Shown here: piece after piece, positions 19,076 through 30,573 of the stretch
Numbering within the stretch: position 1 is the stretch's first letter
Layout of the letters: each line of letters opens with the position of its first letter
NCBI GenBank assembly: GCA_015179045.1
Contig: WHUZ01000001.1
Location: 930,001-994,000, forward strand
DNA from: Kalaharituber pfeilii
Lineage: Eukaryota > Ascomycota > Pezizomycetes > Pezizales > Pezizaceae
DNA length: 64,000 nt
Reading direction: 5' to 3'
Translations under genes and position numbers: made by a program
The notes under the pieces: model-generated
What the model was told of the DNA's origin: nothing
The model's database searches: none
What the model saw: the letters and a program-made list of their open reading frames with translations, nothing else

Positions 19076-21726
19076 TCAGTCCTGTACTTTTTCCGTTTGC
19101 TCATCCTCACCTTCCTCCTCCTCCTCCTCTGTAAAAAAAGGATGCTGTAGCGCCTCCACCGCACTGATCCTCTTCTCAGGATCCAACTCCAAACACCTCG
19201 CCAAAAACTCACACGCGACCTTCTCATCCTCTGGTAACAATTGATCCCTCAACTTCCTCTCTCTCTGCCTCTCGGCTTCTCTTGCTCTTTCCCTATCCTT
19301 CTCCCTTTCCTTTTCCCTCTCGCGCTGGCTCATTCCTTGCTTGATCCGCACTTTTTCACGTTCTTTTTCCCTCTGTGCTTCTCGCTCACGTTCTTTCTCC
19401 CTCTCTTGCTGTTTCTGCTTGTCGTCTTTGTCTGAACCGCCTCCTATACGGTTCGTTGACCACAGGACGATTTTCTCGAGGCTGAACCCTCGCTCACCAA
19501 TGGTGGGGAGGGTAGTTTCGAAGACGGCGCCGTGCAGGAGTGCACATGCGCGCATGCGGACACGGCCAAAGATGGTGGCGATCTCGACGGTGGCATCGAC
19601 ATCGTCAGCGGAGTTGAAGAAGGGGAAGCGTTTGGTGAGCATGGTGAGGAGGATGACACCTGCGGACCAGATATCAATTTCTATTCAGGGTAAGAATCAG
19701 TACATTGAAACCCTGCAGGAGGCTGTAGGGGGTGGTTCGAAAATTGAGACGGCTTACTCGTTGTCTGGCTTGTGCACTTGAACAGTACTTCCGGGGCTCT
19801 GAAACCTCGTGTACCAGCCCTATTGGCGCGCCTAGATGGACTATAGTGAGGTCCGTCAATGTATGTTCGCTATACCTGTTACTTGTTCATAAACGTACCG
19901 GGTATCATTCTTAATATATCCAGTTGACACTGTCGTAGAATTTATCAAGGCATTTCTATATTCCTTCCTTTCTCTGTCCATCCCAGGGTTCTGACAAGGA
20001 CAGTAGCTCGAATCTGCGCCCTCTCGTTCGGCAAGACCAAAGTCCACGAGGACCCCTCTCCCTTTGGAGATGTCATAAAGAAAGTTCCTGTAGCATAGAT
20101 TAGCATTAAGTGACTGTATTCAAAAATTCATAACACATCCATACGTTGGCTTGATATCTCGGTGTATAATCTTTTGTTCGTGAACGTGACATAGTGCACT
20201 AAACAGAGATCTAAAATAGAGGCGCATAGCCGGGATGCTCATCGTGCGGAAATATTGCTACATTCATCAAGTCAGTAGGGACCGACAAGCCGTTTCAATA
20301 TCACCTACCCTGAAGTCAACATGCCTGAAATATGGCAATATAGCAACAACCTGGTCCAAATGTCTGAACGCAGTAATCAGAGGAACCACATCCCGAGAAC
20401 CTTTGAGCGCATGAAGCAATTCAAGTTCGTTCATGATTCGCTGAGGGCTGCTAGTCACATAGATCTTTTTGATGGCAACATACTTAGGGCGCCGCCGCTG
20501 ATACAATTGGCTATCTGTGTGCCCGTTAAATTTACGCCTTTTATTTGGAGGCAGGGAGTCTTCGTAAGCTTCATCTTGACTTTCCCAGTCCCAGTCATTG
20601 TCATATCGATCATACAACAAATCTTCCGCCTTATATACGGAGCTAAAAGTTCCTAATATCCAGGATTAGGACATGGTCACAATAAGATCATATGGTAGAC
20701 TTTGATACCTTCTCCAATTTTGCTGATGAGTCGGAATCGTTTCTCAATGTCTTTGAAGTGAGCACAAAAATCCTCCATTTCTTCCCTTATAGCATCGTCA
20801 ATGTCATTATCGCTATCCTCTTGATCATGTGAGTATGCCGTAGCGTCTGATTCGTTACCCTCATCGTCTTCATCATGTTCATCGTCGTAGTATTCCTCGG
20901 CATCTTCATTGTCATCTAGCTCTAATCCCTGCACCTCAACTTGATGATTGATGCCATTGTTGACATTCCCTTGACAAGCCCTAGTAGCGGCTGCAGCTGC
21001 ATTGGCATTTCCCCATATAGCCTCGCCCCTTGCCGTGTCCTCTTCATTGTCAACCTCCTCTTCATCCTCTTCCCCATACTCACGTTGGTCTCCTTCTTCA
21101 TCATCTCCCTCATCTTCTGATTCTTCATCCTCGTCGGCTCCGCAATCTGCAGATTGTGATACATCATCGTCATCCTCAGTGTACTGCGCAAGCTGTTTAT
21201 TTTCTTCCATTTGAGCTTCCTCAGTCCGGTCAGGACTGCGCTCTCCAGTTCCAGCGGTCGATATCGGCTCAGGGTTATCAGTCGTAGTTTTTTTAGTATC
21301 TCCATCACTGCTACTTCGTCTACGAATAACTGTAGCTGGACTAGATGTTGCAACTGTAGCAGCTGTTGTGCGGTCGTAGTCTGCAATTGAGCCTTCCGAA
21401 TCACTTTCATCTCCTGATTCTGAGGCTGTTGCGTATGGTGTCAATCGAATTCCAGTCTTCGCATCGTGTTCGACTGTGCGGGTTTTTGTGCCTCCGTGTC
21501 TACTCTTGACGATTTCAGTTGTTGTGTACACCTCTTGCTGCTCTGGGGCCCAATTGTTACCAGACAACTTTATCCGTGAGCGTATCCGAGCCCTCTCATG
21601 CTGTTGCTGCTGCTGGTTGGTAGTAGAATGCACTGCTCTCGCCAACCCTGCAGATGCCGTAGCTGTGGGGTGAGTAGCCGGGTCTCGGATGGCACCAGTC
21701 TCTACAGTGCTTCTGCTTTTCGACAT
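19076..21726 (-). CDS. cdc7: CDC7-type protein kinase (Hsk1, DDK catalytic subunit)
   Basis: Nuclear Ser/Thr kinase that, with Dbf4/Dfp1, phosphorylates MCM helicase to fire replication origins. Six exons: 20709-21726, 20309-20652, 20145-20257, 19899-20087, 19758-19819, 19076-19680; phases agree (776 residues). Kinase motifs in order: IGEG/TFSSVYKAED (glycine loop, split by intron 1), YVAIKKIY, NELELLHAL, HRDIKPTNFLYD, VLVDFGLAE, GTRGFRAPEVLFK, IDIWSAGVILL, LDPEKRISAVEALQHPFF. Two unusual features: an N-terminal extension of about 320 residues that turns strongly acidic (Asp/Glu runs coded around 20790-21200), and a highly charged Arg/Glu/Lys-rich insert in the C-lobe (about 19240-19430) between the GERGFSLEKIVLWS segment and the last helices. 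Cdc7 kinases are known for inserts, so family assignment is firm. Confidence 0.93.
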
Positions 21727-22624
21727 TGCTGAAGCACTTCTTATCGTGCTGCCTTGTCGTTATCCAGATGGCAGGTATGACTTTGCAATTGATCACCTCT
21801 TTCCTTTTTCAGTATCTCAAAGAGCTCCACCAATTGAGCCGAGATTGAAGTGAAGACCAAGTCGAATGCTCAGTGGTATTGACGGCGAAGACAGGGTATA
21901 GCGCCGAAGATAATTCACTGAAAAGCACCAGTATTGACCGGGTAGGAGAAAAGGTTTTGGAGTGAACGGGAACGGTCTACTGGGGGTATGACGAATATGC
22001 CGAGTGATATACGCATACAAAGACTGAGCAAGCAACAGAAAGGCAAGAAGCGTAGCAGGATGGTATCAAGATTGCCATGCAGGAGCTGGACTGAACTGAG
22101 CAGAATGAAGCAAAGTGTGCGGGTGCAATGAAAGTGCAGCTGCAGGGCGACCGTAGCATACCTAGTGCAGAACAGCAGTAAGGACGCTGATTGATCAGAG
22201 AATGAAAGCTTTGCGTAATTCTAAGTTGAAGCACAAAGCACCGCAATCTGCCCCGCCACAGGCCATTTAAGTGTGGGCCAACTGCATCCATGCAAAGGCA
22301 AAATAGTGCATTCTGTATTAGACTGCTGGATCTGCAACACTCAATTTGCATCTAAATATATTCAGATGCAAGTACAACTGGTTTTATTTAAATTTGTGCG
22401 CAGCGCACTTTCGTTCACAACACGGTGGGTGCCACGGACGCGTCGGCCCACGTGAGCGCAGGGGTTTTTCGTAGGAACCGTTTTCTGCGCGCACCGCTGG
22501 AGCTGCACCACAGCACCCATTAATCTTGGCCCCACCAAAGACGGCTCTACACACACGCAAAGAATTACAAGATCGGTATCCCCACCCTCTCACCCCCTTA
22601 AAGCAGTCCCTCACTTCGAACATT
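21727..22624. other. Divergent intergenic region between CDC7 and CND1
   Basis: The two genes point away from each other, so this 898-bp stretch must hold both promoters. No specific regulatory site recognised; an ACGCGTCGG motif sits at 22438-22446, and an MCB-type ACGCGT would suit cell-cycle genes (weak). Confidence 0.4.
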
Positions 22625-25600
22625 ATGGACGATGAGAAGGTCACCTTCGACCTGAATGAATCCTTGAAATACTACCTCAACGACCCCAACTCCGTTCCCT
22701 GCGACAATGCCGACTCCGAGCTTCTAGAATGCGACGGCGATGGCGAATCGCTTCAGAAAGAGCAAATTAATCGCATTCTCGATACGATAATAGATGCTAT
22801 CGCAGAAAACCCGGAGGCAATATCTAAGGCATACGCTTTCGACTCGATACAATGCATGCTAAAGTAGGACTCTGTTTCATTCATCCCAAACCGGAGCGAA
22901 TGTTTGGAGAAAGGAGGAGAGGAATAAGTGGAATATCAAAAAACGGTAGGGAGTCAATGGACGCTTGGTCAAACACTTACACGAGGGGCAATCTAGGCTA
23001 TTTCCTACCCTTCCAACATTCGCTGTTGCCAAAGTGTTTGATCTCATCATTTCCGGTCTATCTTCAGAAGCCGAGGTCGCACATCAGGATGTGGAAGCAG
23101 ATGAACAAGAGGCTCTTCCGCAACACAGAGAACTGCTGGAAATGTACGGCTTCCTTCTCCAGTGGGCGGTTCAGGCTACCGAAAATCTCACGGCGGAAAA
23201 GAGCGCATCGGCACCAGTGACGAAAGGTCGGAAGGGTAGTAAAGCAAAGACACCAAACAACAAGCAAGCTTTTGACTCCTCGACGCAACTTCTCTCCGCT
23301 CTGGAGACAATGGTCAAGGTTTTCAAATTGAAGCTTCAGAGGATTTTTGTCACCACATCTGAAAGAGATAGCTTTGTCCAACTTTTCACACGCCCGTCAT
23401 ACGTTGTGATGGAGAGCGAGCAGAGAGTGAAATCGAGTCCCATCAGGATGCACGTCTGGAAGGTCCTATGTATGGCTGTGAAGCATCATGGACATGGTTT
23501 CGGTTTGTGCTGCCTGACTACTGGATATATACATCTATTGAATGCTAACCTATAGTTTCAGGTGCTCAGACATCTATAGTACAGAGTCTGTCGTACTTTG
23601 AACATCTTTCAGAGCCGATGGCAGAATTTCTGCAGATTCTTTCTGAACAATATGACTATCCTCAGCTAGTGGAGGAGATATTGAAGTAGGAAAAGTTGAC
23701 ACCCGATAAATGACCGTTCCGTGCTAATGCTTTCTTGACAGAGAACTGGCCAATAAGGAATACAATAGCAATGATACAAAGGGCCCCAAGTCTGTGTCAA
23801 CCTTCATAGCTAAGCTGTCGCAGCTATGCCCGCGGCTTGTAAGCAAACAGATGATTACCTTGATTAAACTATTAGACAGCGAGGTAATATTACCCGTTCA
23901 TAATATCTGTGTACCATACTAATTTTAAGCAGTCCTATACATTGAGATGTGCCATCATCGAAGTCTGTGGGAATCTTATCGTAGACCTAACAAAACAGGA
24001 TGAACGTAGTGAGGATCACAAGAAGCAGATAGAAGGCTTCTTTGATGTTTTAGAGGAGCGATTTCTTGATGTCAACCCGTATTGTCGATCAAGAGCTATT
24101 CAGGTCTACACAAAACTTTGCGAGTACGATCTTCCATATGTCAAGTCGAGAGAGCGCTAACCGTGAATTGTAGCCTGGAGACAAAATTCCCACAACAGCG
24201 CCAAAGATGTGCAGAACTTGCTGCCCGCAGTTTAGAAGATAAGAGCAGTCATGTGAGACGAAATGCTATCAAGCTCCTTTCTCACCTAGTCCAGACGCAC
24301 CCCTTCACTGTCTTACATGGGCCTTCTCTTGCACTGAGAGAATGGAATGCACGCCTGGAGGCCGTGGAAACTCAACTCGATGCCTTGAAGCCTGCAGATG
24401 CTCCTGACATGGCTCCTGGAAATGACACGGTTGATACCGTGTTACTCAACGATGCAACGGAAATGGATATTGACCCTCCTGTAAATGATGAAGAGCAAAG
24501 CGAACCTGCTGCACCTCCGGAGCAAGCCAATGAAGAGACCATAAATAAGCTGCAGCTTACCAGGCGGTATTATCTTGACGCAATTGCCTTCATTGAAGTG
24601 ATCCATGCGGCGTCTGATATCATCTGTCAACTTCTTTCCTCGAGGAACAGAAGCGAGGTTATTGAGGCCATGGATTTTTTTAAGGCAATGGATGCCTATC
24701 AAGTAGAGACGTCTAGGGTAAGCTGCCATGTCTTGTAATTTCACTGTATTGCTAACACGCTCTTAGGTTGGAATCCGCAAGATGCTTCGTCTTATCTGGA
24801 CAAAAGGGAATAGTGATGAAGGCAAGGGTATTCAAACACATCTCATTGAGTGCTACAAGCATCTATTTTTTGATGCTCCAGAGTCTTTCTCAGAAAATGA
24901 TGCAGCCAACTACATCTCCCGGAACATGATCTCCCTCACTTTCGATACCAGTCCTGCTGAACTTACCTCCCTCGAACAACTTCTCAGCACTATGATGAAG
25001 GCCGGGCATATTCCAGACCTTGTTGTTCAGAAACTGTGGCAGATTTATGGGATACAAAAGAGAGATATCTCAAAGAAGCAAAGGCGTGGTACCATAATAG
25101 TATTAGGGATGCTTGCGCTTGCGGAACCAGAGATTGTCGTCAAGGAACTCGAGACGATATTGAGGATAGGACTTGGACCTTTGGGGAGGGCTGACCTAGG
25201 TCTAGCTAAATACACTTGCGTTGCTCTAAAACATATCGTTGCCACCGGTAGGCAGGCAAAAGGTAATGCAGTCTCACCATGAACTCTTCATCTGGACTAA
25301 CAATATATGCTTCGGGAGATAGAGAACCCAAGTGCTAAGATGAAATTACCCAACGATCATGCTGTGATTGTCAAACTTGCAGCTCTGCTGGAAATTGTCA
25401 CTGACCAGAAAGAATGGTAAGCTCTTTACGATATGTTAACTCTACCGGTGAATATTACTAAGATTTACTAGGTACGGGGTAGCAGAGGAAGCTATTGGAG
25501 CCATATACGCCCTCGCAAAACATCCAGATAATATATGTACCGAAGTTATCCGCCGCCGCACAAAAGCTGTCTTTGCTGAACCAGCTAGTTCAACTCCACC

Positions 25601-27043
25601 TGTTGACGAAGGAGGAGACGTTTCTATGGCCGACGCCCCTCAAGATGCAGAACCACAAAAGCCAGTATCCCCTCCGGAAAAAAAGACTAGTCATGCCTCT
25701 GACTTATCGCAGCTCTTGTTTATCGTTGGGCATGTTGCAAGTACGTTATCTGCTCCGGTTTTATCTTGGTACATTTCCTAACAGGAACGCTCTAGTAAAA
25801 CAAATTGTCCACCTCGAACTGCTAGAGATGGAGTTCAAGAAAAGAAAGGCTGCATCGGATAGGAACCGACAAACTTCACCAAACAAAGGTGGAGCAGCTG
25901 CTGCCGCCCAAGCAGCACAAGACGAGCTCGACCTGATTGGAGGAACGAATGAGGACGACTTCACGGAGGCGATGCAGATTATCCGCGAGAGAGAGCTTCT
26001 TTTTGGAGCAAATAGCTTGCTTGCTCGATTCGGGCCCTTGGTAACGGAAATTTGCTCGAACAACGTGATGTACAAGGTATGCAACAGCAAACCGATCATT
26101 CAGTACCAATTTGTACTAACTATTTGTCTAGGACCGCACTCTCCAAACTACCGCGACCCTGTGTTTGGGCAAACTCATGTGCGTTTCCGCTGAATACTGC
26201 GAACAAAATCTCCCTCTCCTTATCACAATTCTTGAAAAGTCCTCTGACGCCACCACACGCTCCAATGCCGTCATTGCCCTCGGAGACATGGCTGTCTGCT
26301 TTAACCACCTAATCGACGAAAACACAGACTATCTCTACCGGCGTCTTAACGACCCAGATAAATCTGTCAAGCGCACGTGCTTGATGACACTCACGTTTCT
26401 CATTCTCGCAGGACAAGTTAAGGTCAAGGGTCAGCTCGGCGAGATGGCGAAGTGCCTTGAAGATCAAGACCGCTCCATCGCGGACCTTGCACGCATGTTC
26501 TTTACAGAGCTGGCAACGAAGGATAATGCGGTGTACAACCAGTTCGTCGATATCTTCTCCGTGCTCACAGCCTCCTCATCTGGGAAAGGTAGCGGTGCTC
26601 CGCTTGAGGAAGACGCAATGAAGCGCATAGTTAAGTTCCTCGCCGGCTTCATCGAGAAAGACAAGCACGCCAAACAGCTTGCGGAAAAACTTTCTGCGAG
26701 GTTAGCAAGATGCGAGACGGAGAGGCAGTGGAATGATGTTGCGTATGCCTTGAGTCTATTGCAACATAAGAGTGAGGATATTCAGAAGATGGTCGCCGGG
26801 GGGTTCAAATTGGTGCAGGCAAGAGAGATGGATGGGTTAGTGGGGGCTGGGCTTGGTGGGCAAGGCGGTGGCGCCGGTGGTGGTAATAGTGGAGGGGACA
26901 GGAACAATGGGCCACCGGAGACACCGACGACGCCGGCGCCGACGCAGACGGAGACGCAGCAGCAAGTGCGGAATGAGAAGGCGGCGGTGAAAGAGAAGGT
27001 TAAACCAACGAGAGCAACGCGGTCAAAGCGGAAAGGGCGATAA
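22625..27043 (+). CDS. CND1: Condensin complex subunit 1 (Cnd1/Ycs4/CAP-D2)
   Basis: Non-SMC HEAT-repeat subunit of condensin, partner of the SMC2/SMC4 dimer. Eleven exons: 22625-22863, 22997-23502, 23562-23685, 23742-23883, 23933-24123, 24174-24717, 24767-25262, 25323-25416, 25472-25740, 25796-26076, 26132-27043. Every join keeps phase and gives 1,265 residues, close to the family length. Diagnostic segments: FLDVNPYCRSRAIQVYTKLCDL, RCAELAARSLEDKSSHVRRN, KMLRLIWTKGNS, the central acidic/Pro linker, FGPLVTEICSNN, TTRSNAVIALGDMAVCF, DPDKSVKRTCLMTLTFLILA, and DQDRSIADLARMFFTELA. The C-terminus is Gly-rich and then basic (RATRSKRKGR), plausibly a nuclear localisation and DNA-contact tail. Introns carry branch-like CTAAC/CTAAT (for example 23544-23548). 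Confidence 0.96.
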
Positions 27044-28555
27044 GAATTAAGCAATTGATGCACATGGGGGTGCTGCAGTTGAGGGTAATAAAGCTCGTTA
27101 TATGTGATACTACTCGACCTTAGTACTAGAATAATGTTTTACGTATTTCTTGAAACCATCGTTATTGTTCTGATTTCTGACTTACCAATGCGATGTTTTG
27201 TCAATGGTGCTGGAATTTGTGATATTTCAAGACGGTTTTATGGTTTCAACCTTTTTCTGAATGGTGTACTACCAAGGCAACCAAACCATCATCCCCTATC
27301 CAACATCCCCTTACCCATGCCCATCATATACGTTAGTGGGCAACATAGTTGCGAATTTTGAATTGGTAATGAAGAGTTCTTTAGTTCGTTTGATTCGCCA
27401 GGTGAATCTTTCAAATACCAAAATTACATAGGTCATGTGCTGTAGATTCCACTGGCTTAGTAGTCCTACATCTTCAGTTCGAGTCTACTCGAAGAGAAAA
27501 GAGAAAAAAAATTCAAATTTTTTCTATCCTTTCCTTTCTTAACTTATGTATTTTATATATTATGCTCCCCCCCCCCCCCCCGCTACCCCCCTTTTCTCTA
27601 CTTCACGCGCACAAACAACTACAACATACAACAATCAAATTTTGTAAAAGAGAAATCAAAAAAAGGAAAAAAGTTCCGGAAAAAGCTTTTCCCTTTGGCA
27701 AAAAAACGACCATGTAAAAGTACAAAATAACTTACAAAAAGTAAATACCGGCTTTATATTAGAACCGAGTTTTGGATTTTCAGGGTAAGAGAAGAGGGAA
27801 AGGGAAACCTGGGATGTTTATTGGTACTTTTATGAATCGCTCTGATCTCTCGTTGCCCAATTAGATAGGTATAACCAAGTATGGCGAATAACAAACATCG
27901 TATACAAGAAAAGTAAAATAAAAATAATAAATATATTCAGAAAAAAAATAAAAGGCCCGCCTACATGGAATTAACTAATTATTAACGTTATATTGCTTCA
28001 TAAGTTGGAAACAAAATCTATAGGCACCACCCACCAAAAGATGAGAACAAGAACGGTGACCATGAAGTAACTAGGAGAGAGAGGAAAAGAAGGTTATTTG
28101 CTGGAAAGAAAATTTGGGATCGAAAAAGGTAAATGAATAGATACATGAAATAAATAAACAATTAAACAAGAAAGCGAATTAACTCACGATATCTCTCTTT
28201 CTATTCCTTCTGAAAGAAGGAGCTTTAGTTCCTGTTGGTGTATCTTGCCATCAGACTGTAAAAAAGCAAGTGCCGACCCGGAATACAATATAGATGACAA
28301 TTAGTGTCCATCCCCGAAAATTCCGCTGACGTCCCTTTAGCTCCTTCCAACCTCCGCCGGCTTCCTAAACGCCTCCCACTCCTTCCTATATGTCTCCCTA
28401 ATCTTTCCCCTCTCCACCTTCCTCGCGCTGTTCAGCAGCCCATTCTCCGGTGTTCATTCCTTCCCCCCCGACCCGACCAACACCAATTCCAACAACTCAA
28501 GCCACCAACCAAACGAGAAATGCACTGACCAAACTGTCTCGAACTTCCCACCCTC
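27044..28555. other. Convergent intergenic region, CND1 to HIS3
   Basis: AT-rich 3' flanks with a C run at 27567-27580 and many A tracts (27650-27960). No gene recognised. Confidence 0.45.
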
Positions 28556-29335
28556 TCAAGCATACCCACCTCCCGACAAAACCCCCTTCGTACTCGGGAC
28601 CTCCTCTCCCCCCGTCCTCGTAATCGCCTCCTTCAGCGCCAATGCCAATGCTTTGAACGCCGACTCTGCCCTATGATGATCATTCTCACCCTTCAGCACG
28701 TCTACGTGCAGTGTTATTCTCGCAGCCTCTGCAAAAGAGGACAGGACGTGCGAGAGCATTTCCGTGGACAGGGCGCCGATTTTTTCGCGCTTCAGGCCTA
28801 GGGAGATTGAGGCGTGCGGGCGGTTGGAGAGATCGACGACGGCACGGGACAGGGCTTCGTCGAGAGGGGCGTAGGCGCTACCGAAGCGTTTGAGGCCGCG
28901 GAGGGGGCCGAGAGCGGTGAGAAACGCGGTGCCGAGTGCGAGGGCGGTGTCTTCGGAGGTGTGGTGGTCGTCGACTGGTGGAAAGCATTAGCTTTTATTT
29001 AGGTAGGTGACTATAGAAACGGGCGGAGTGGACATACTGTACAAGTCTCCTTGACATGTCAAATGCAGACTCCAGCCTCCGTGTTTCGCAAGAGCATGTA
29101 GCATGTGGTCGAGGAAGCCGATGCCAGTATTGATGGAGATTTGTTGGGTGGAGGAGGATTGCGTTGCATGGTGGGCAGTGGTGGTCGGGTCGATGGGGGC
29201 CGGCGTGCTGGCGGTATCGGAAGAGCTGGAGGAGGCTAGGAGGGAGGAAAGGGAGCCGCCGTCAAGGGAGAGAGCGACTTGGATTTTGGTTTCGTTCGTC
29301 GTGCGATTGATCACGGCGGTGCGGGGGGCGCGCAT
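28556..29335 (-). CDS. HIS3: Imidazoleglycerol-phosphate dehydratase
   Basis: Sixth step of histidine biosynthesis: removes water from imidazole glycerol phosphate to give imidazole acetol phosphate. Two exons, 29038-29335 and 28556-28974, joined in phase (238 residues, normal length). Motifs include the metal-binding [37 protein letters not shown] across the intron, [20 protein letters not shown], and [16 protein letters not shown] near the C-terminus, followed by STKGVL. A Ser/Thr-rich insert (about residues 28-68) between the first strand and the first His motif is longer than in yeast. Confidence 0.96.
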
Positions 29336-29839
29336 GATGATGATTATTCGAGGGAAGGGGAGCTGGGCGAGGGTAGGATCGAAAGATGGTGAATTGAAAG
29401 GGTAAGTGAGGAGAGTTTGAAGGTGGAGGGAGGTATTTGTATGTAGAAAGGGTCCGAAGCTTGCAATTGACTGGGGGTGCGGAGGCGGGGATCCGAGATG
29501 ATGGAGTCTGGTGGGGCTCCCGCTTCCTAGCTTATCGTTATCTGCAGAGGGCAATCTAATCAGATCGCATATGATAGGGACATATCGAAGATCGGTGCAC
29601 ATACAAGGGGAGCCAATTTAACTTTGTTCTCAGAGTATAGGTAGTGCTGTAGGGTATCATACGTAAGTTTTTGTAACTACTGTATAAATCGATTTCAAGC
29701 GCCGTCCATAATAAACTTCTGCTGTTGCTACAGTAACGTATGTGGCTTGGCGCGCCTATCTTTGCGAACTGAGGAGCACATCCGCCAAAACCAAATTTTA
29801 TTCTCCGAGAAGCCTTCGTTCGCAGACCTCCGCCGCAAC
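29336..29839. promoter_or_regulatory. Divergent promoter region between HIS3 and a mitochondrial protein gene
   Basis: 504 bp between two start codons pointing away from each other. No Gcn4/Cpc1 site (TGACTCA) is visible in it, which is slightly unexpected for a histidine gene. Confidence 0.45.
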
Positions 29840-30573
29840 ATGTCACTCTCACGGCCAATTATGCAGCATGCGACCGCACGACCGCTCCAGCAATTGCGAT
29901 GGGCTCAGGTCAACCGCGGGTTTGCAACGACTCCACTAGTGTTTCTGAATCACTCTACCCCAAGTGCTGGACGCTCGATGTTCCTCCCTCGCTTTCTTCA
30001 ACCCGATACGTTGAAGAGCTTTGTTCCAACATTTTTGAGGCGGTCAACACCCGGCGCTCCACAGAAAAAGAAAGAATGGAATCCGTACACGTTCTTCATT
30101 GTATCTTTTCTCTTAACTGGGTCGCTGGCCATAAACCATATTGGTCTGAAGCATGAGCACCAAGATTTTATGCGAAAGGCCGAAGCAAGGATTGATGTAC
30201 TACGGGAGGTAATTGACAGAGTGATGAGGGGCGAGGATGTGGATGTGGAGAAGATGCTGGGCACCGGAAATCCTGCTGATGAAAAGGACTGGGAGGATGG
30301 TAAGCCGCTGAATCGAGTGGCGCTTTGAAGCTGCATTGGCATTGGATGGATACTAATGCTCTTGGTTGCACGATAGTACTGAAAGAAATTGAGGAGGAGG
30401 ATTTACTTTGGCAGGCGAGGGGTGCAAAGAAACAGTCGGGCCCAGGTGGCGCTGAGGCGAGTAATGCAGTAAAGCAGGAGGAAAGTGCAGATAAGTCTGC
30501 TACTGTGGACACTGCTGAGCGAAAACAACAGCAAATGAAGAAGGTGCCCGCAAATGATACCACATTCCTTTGA
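29840..30573 (+). CDS. Small mitochondrial single-span membrane protein, conserved in fungi
   Basis: Exons 29840-30299 and 30377-30573 (phase 1 join; 218 residues). The N-terminus (MSLSRPIMQHATARPLQQLR, then GFATTP) is basic and hydroxylated, a typical mitochondrial presequence with cleavage likely near RGFAT. One transmembrane segment follows about residue 95 (YTFFIVSFLLTGSLAINHI) after KKKEWNP, then a charged coiled-coil-like region (FMRKAEARIDVLREVIDRV), LLGTG-type MLGTGNPADEKDWED, and VLKEIEEEDLLW. This layout matches an uncharacterised fungal mitochondrial inner-membrane family. I do not know its function. The C-terminus after residue 170 is low-complexity. Confidence 0.8.

Noticed and set aside
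20922..21410. 162-codon frame overlapping CDC7 exon 1
   Set aside because: Shadow frame of the acidic repeat-rich region; it has no motif.
27445..27490. Possible tRNA (TGGCTTAGTAG followed by AGTTCGAGTCT)
   Set aside because: The A- and B-box-like words are only about 15 bases apart, too close for a tRNA, and no cloverleaf can be drawn.
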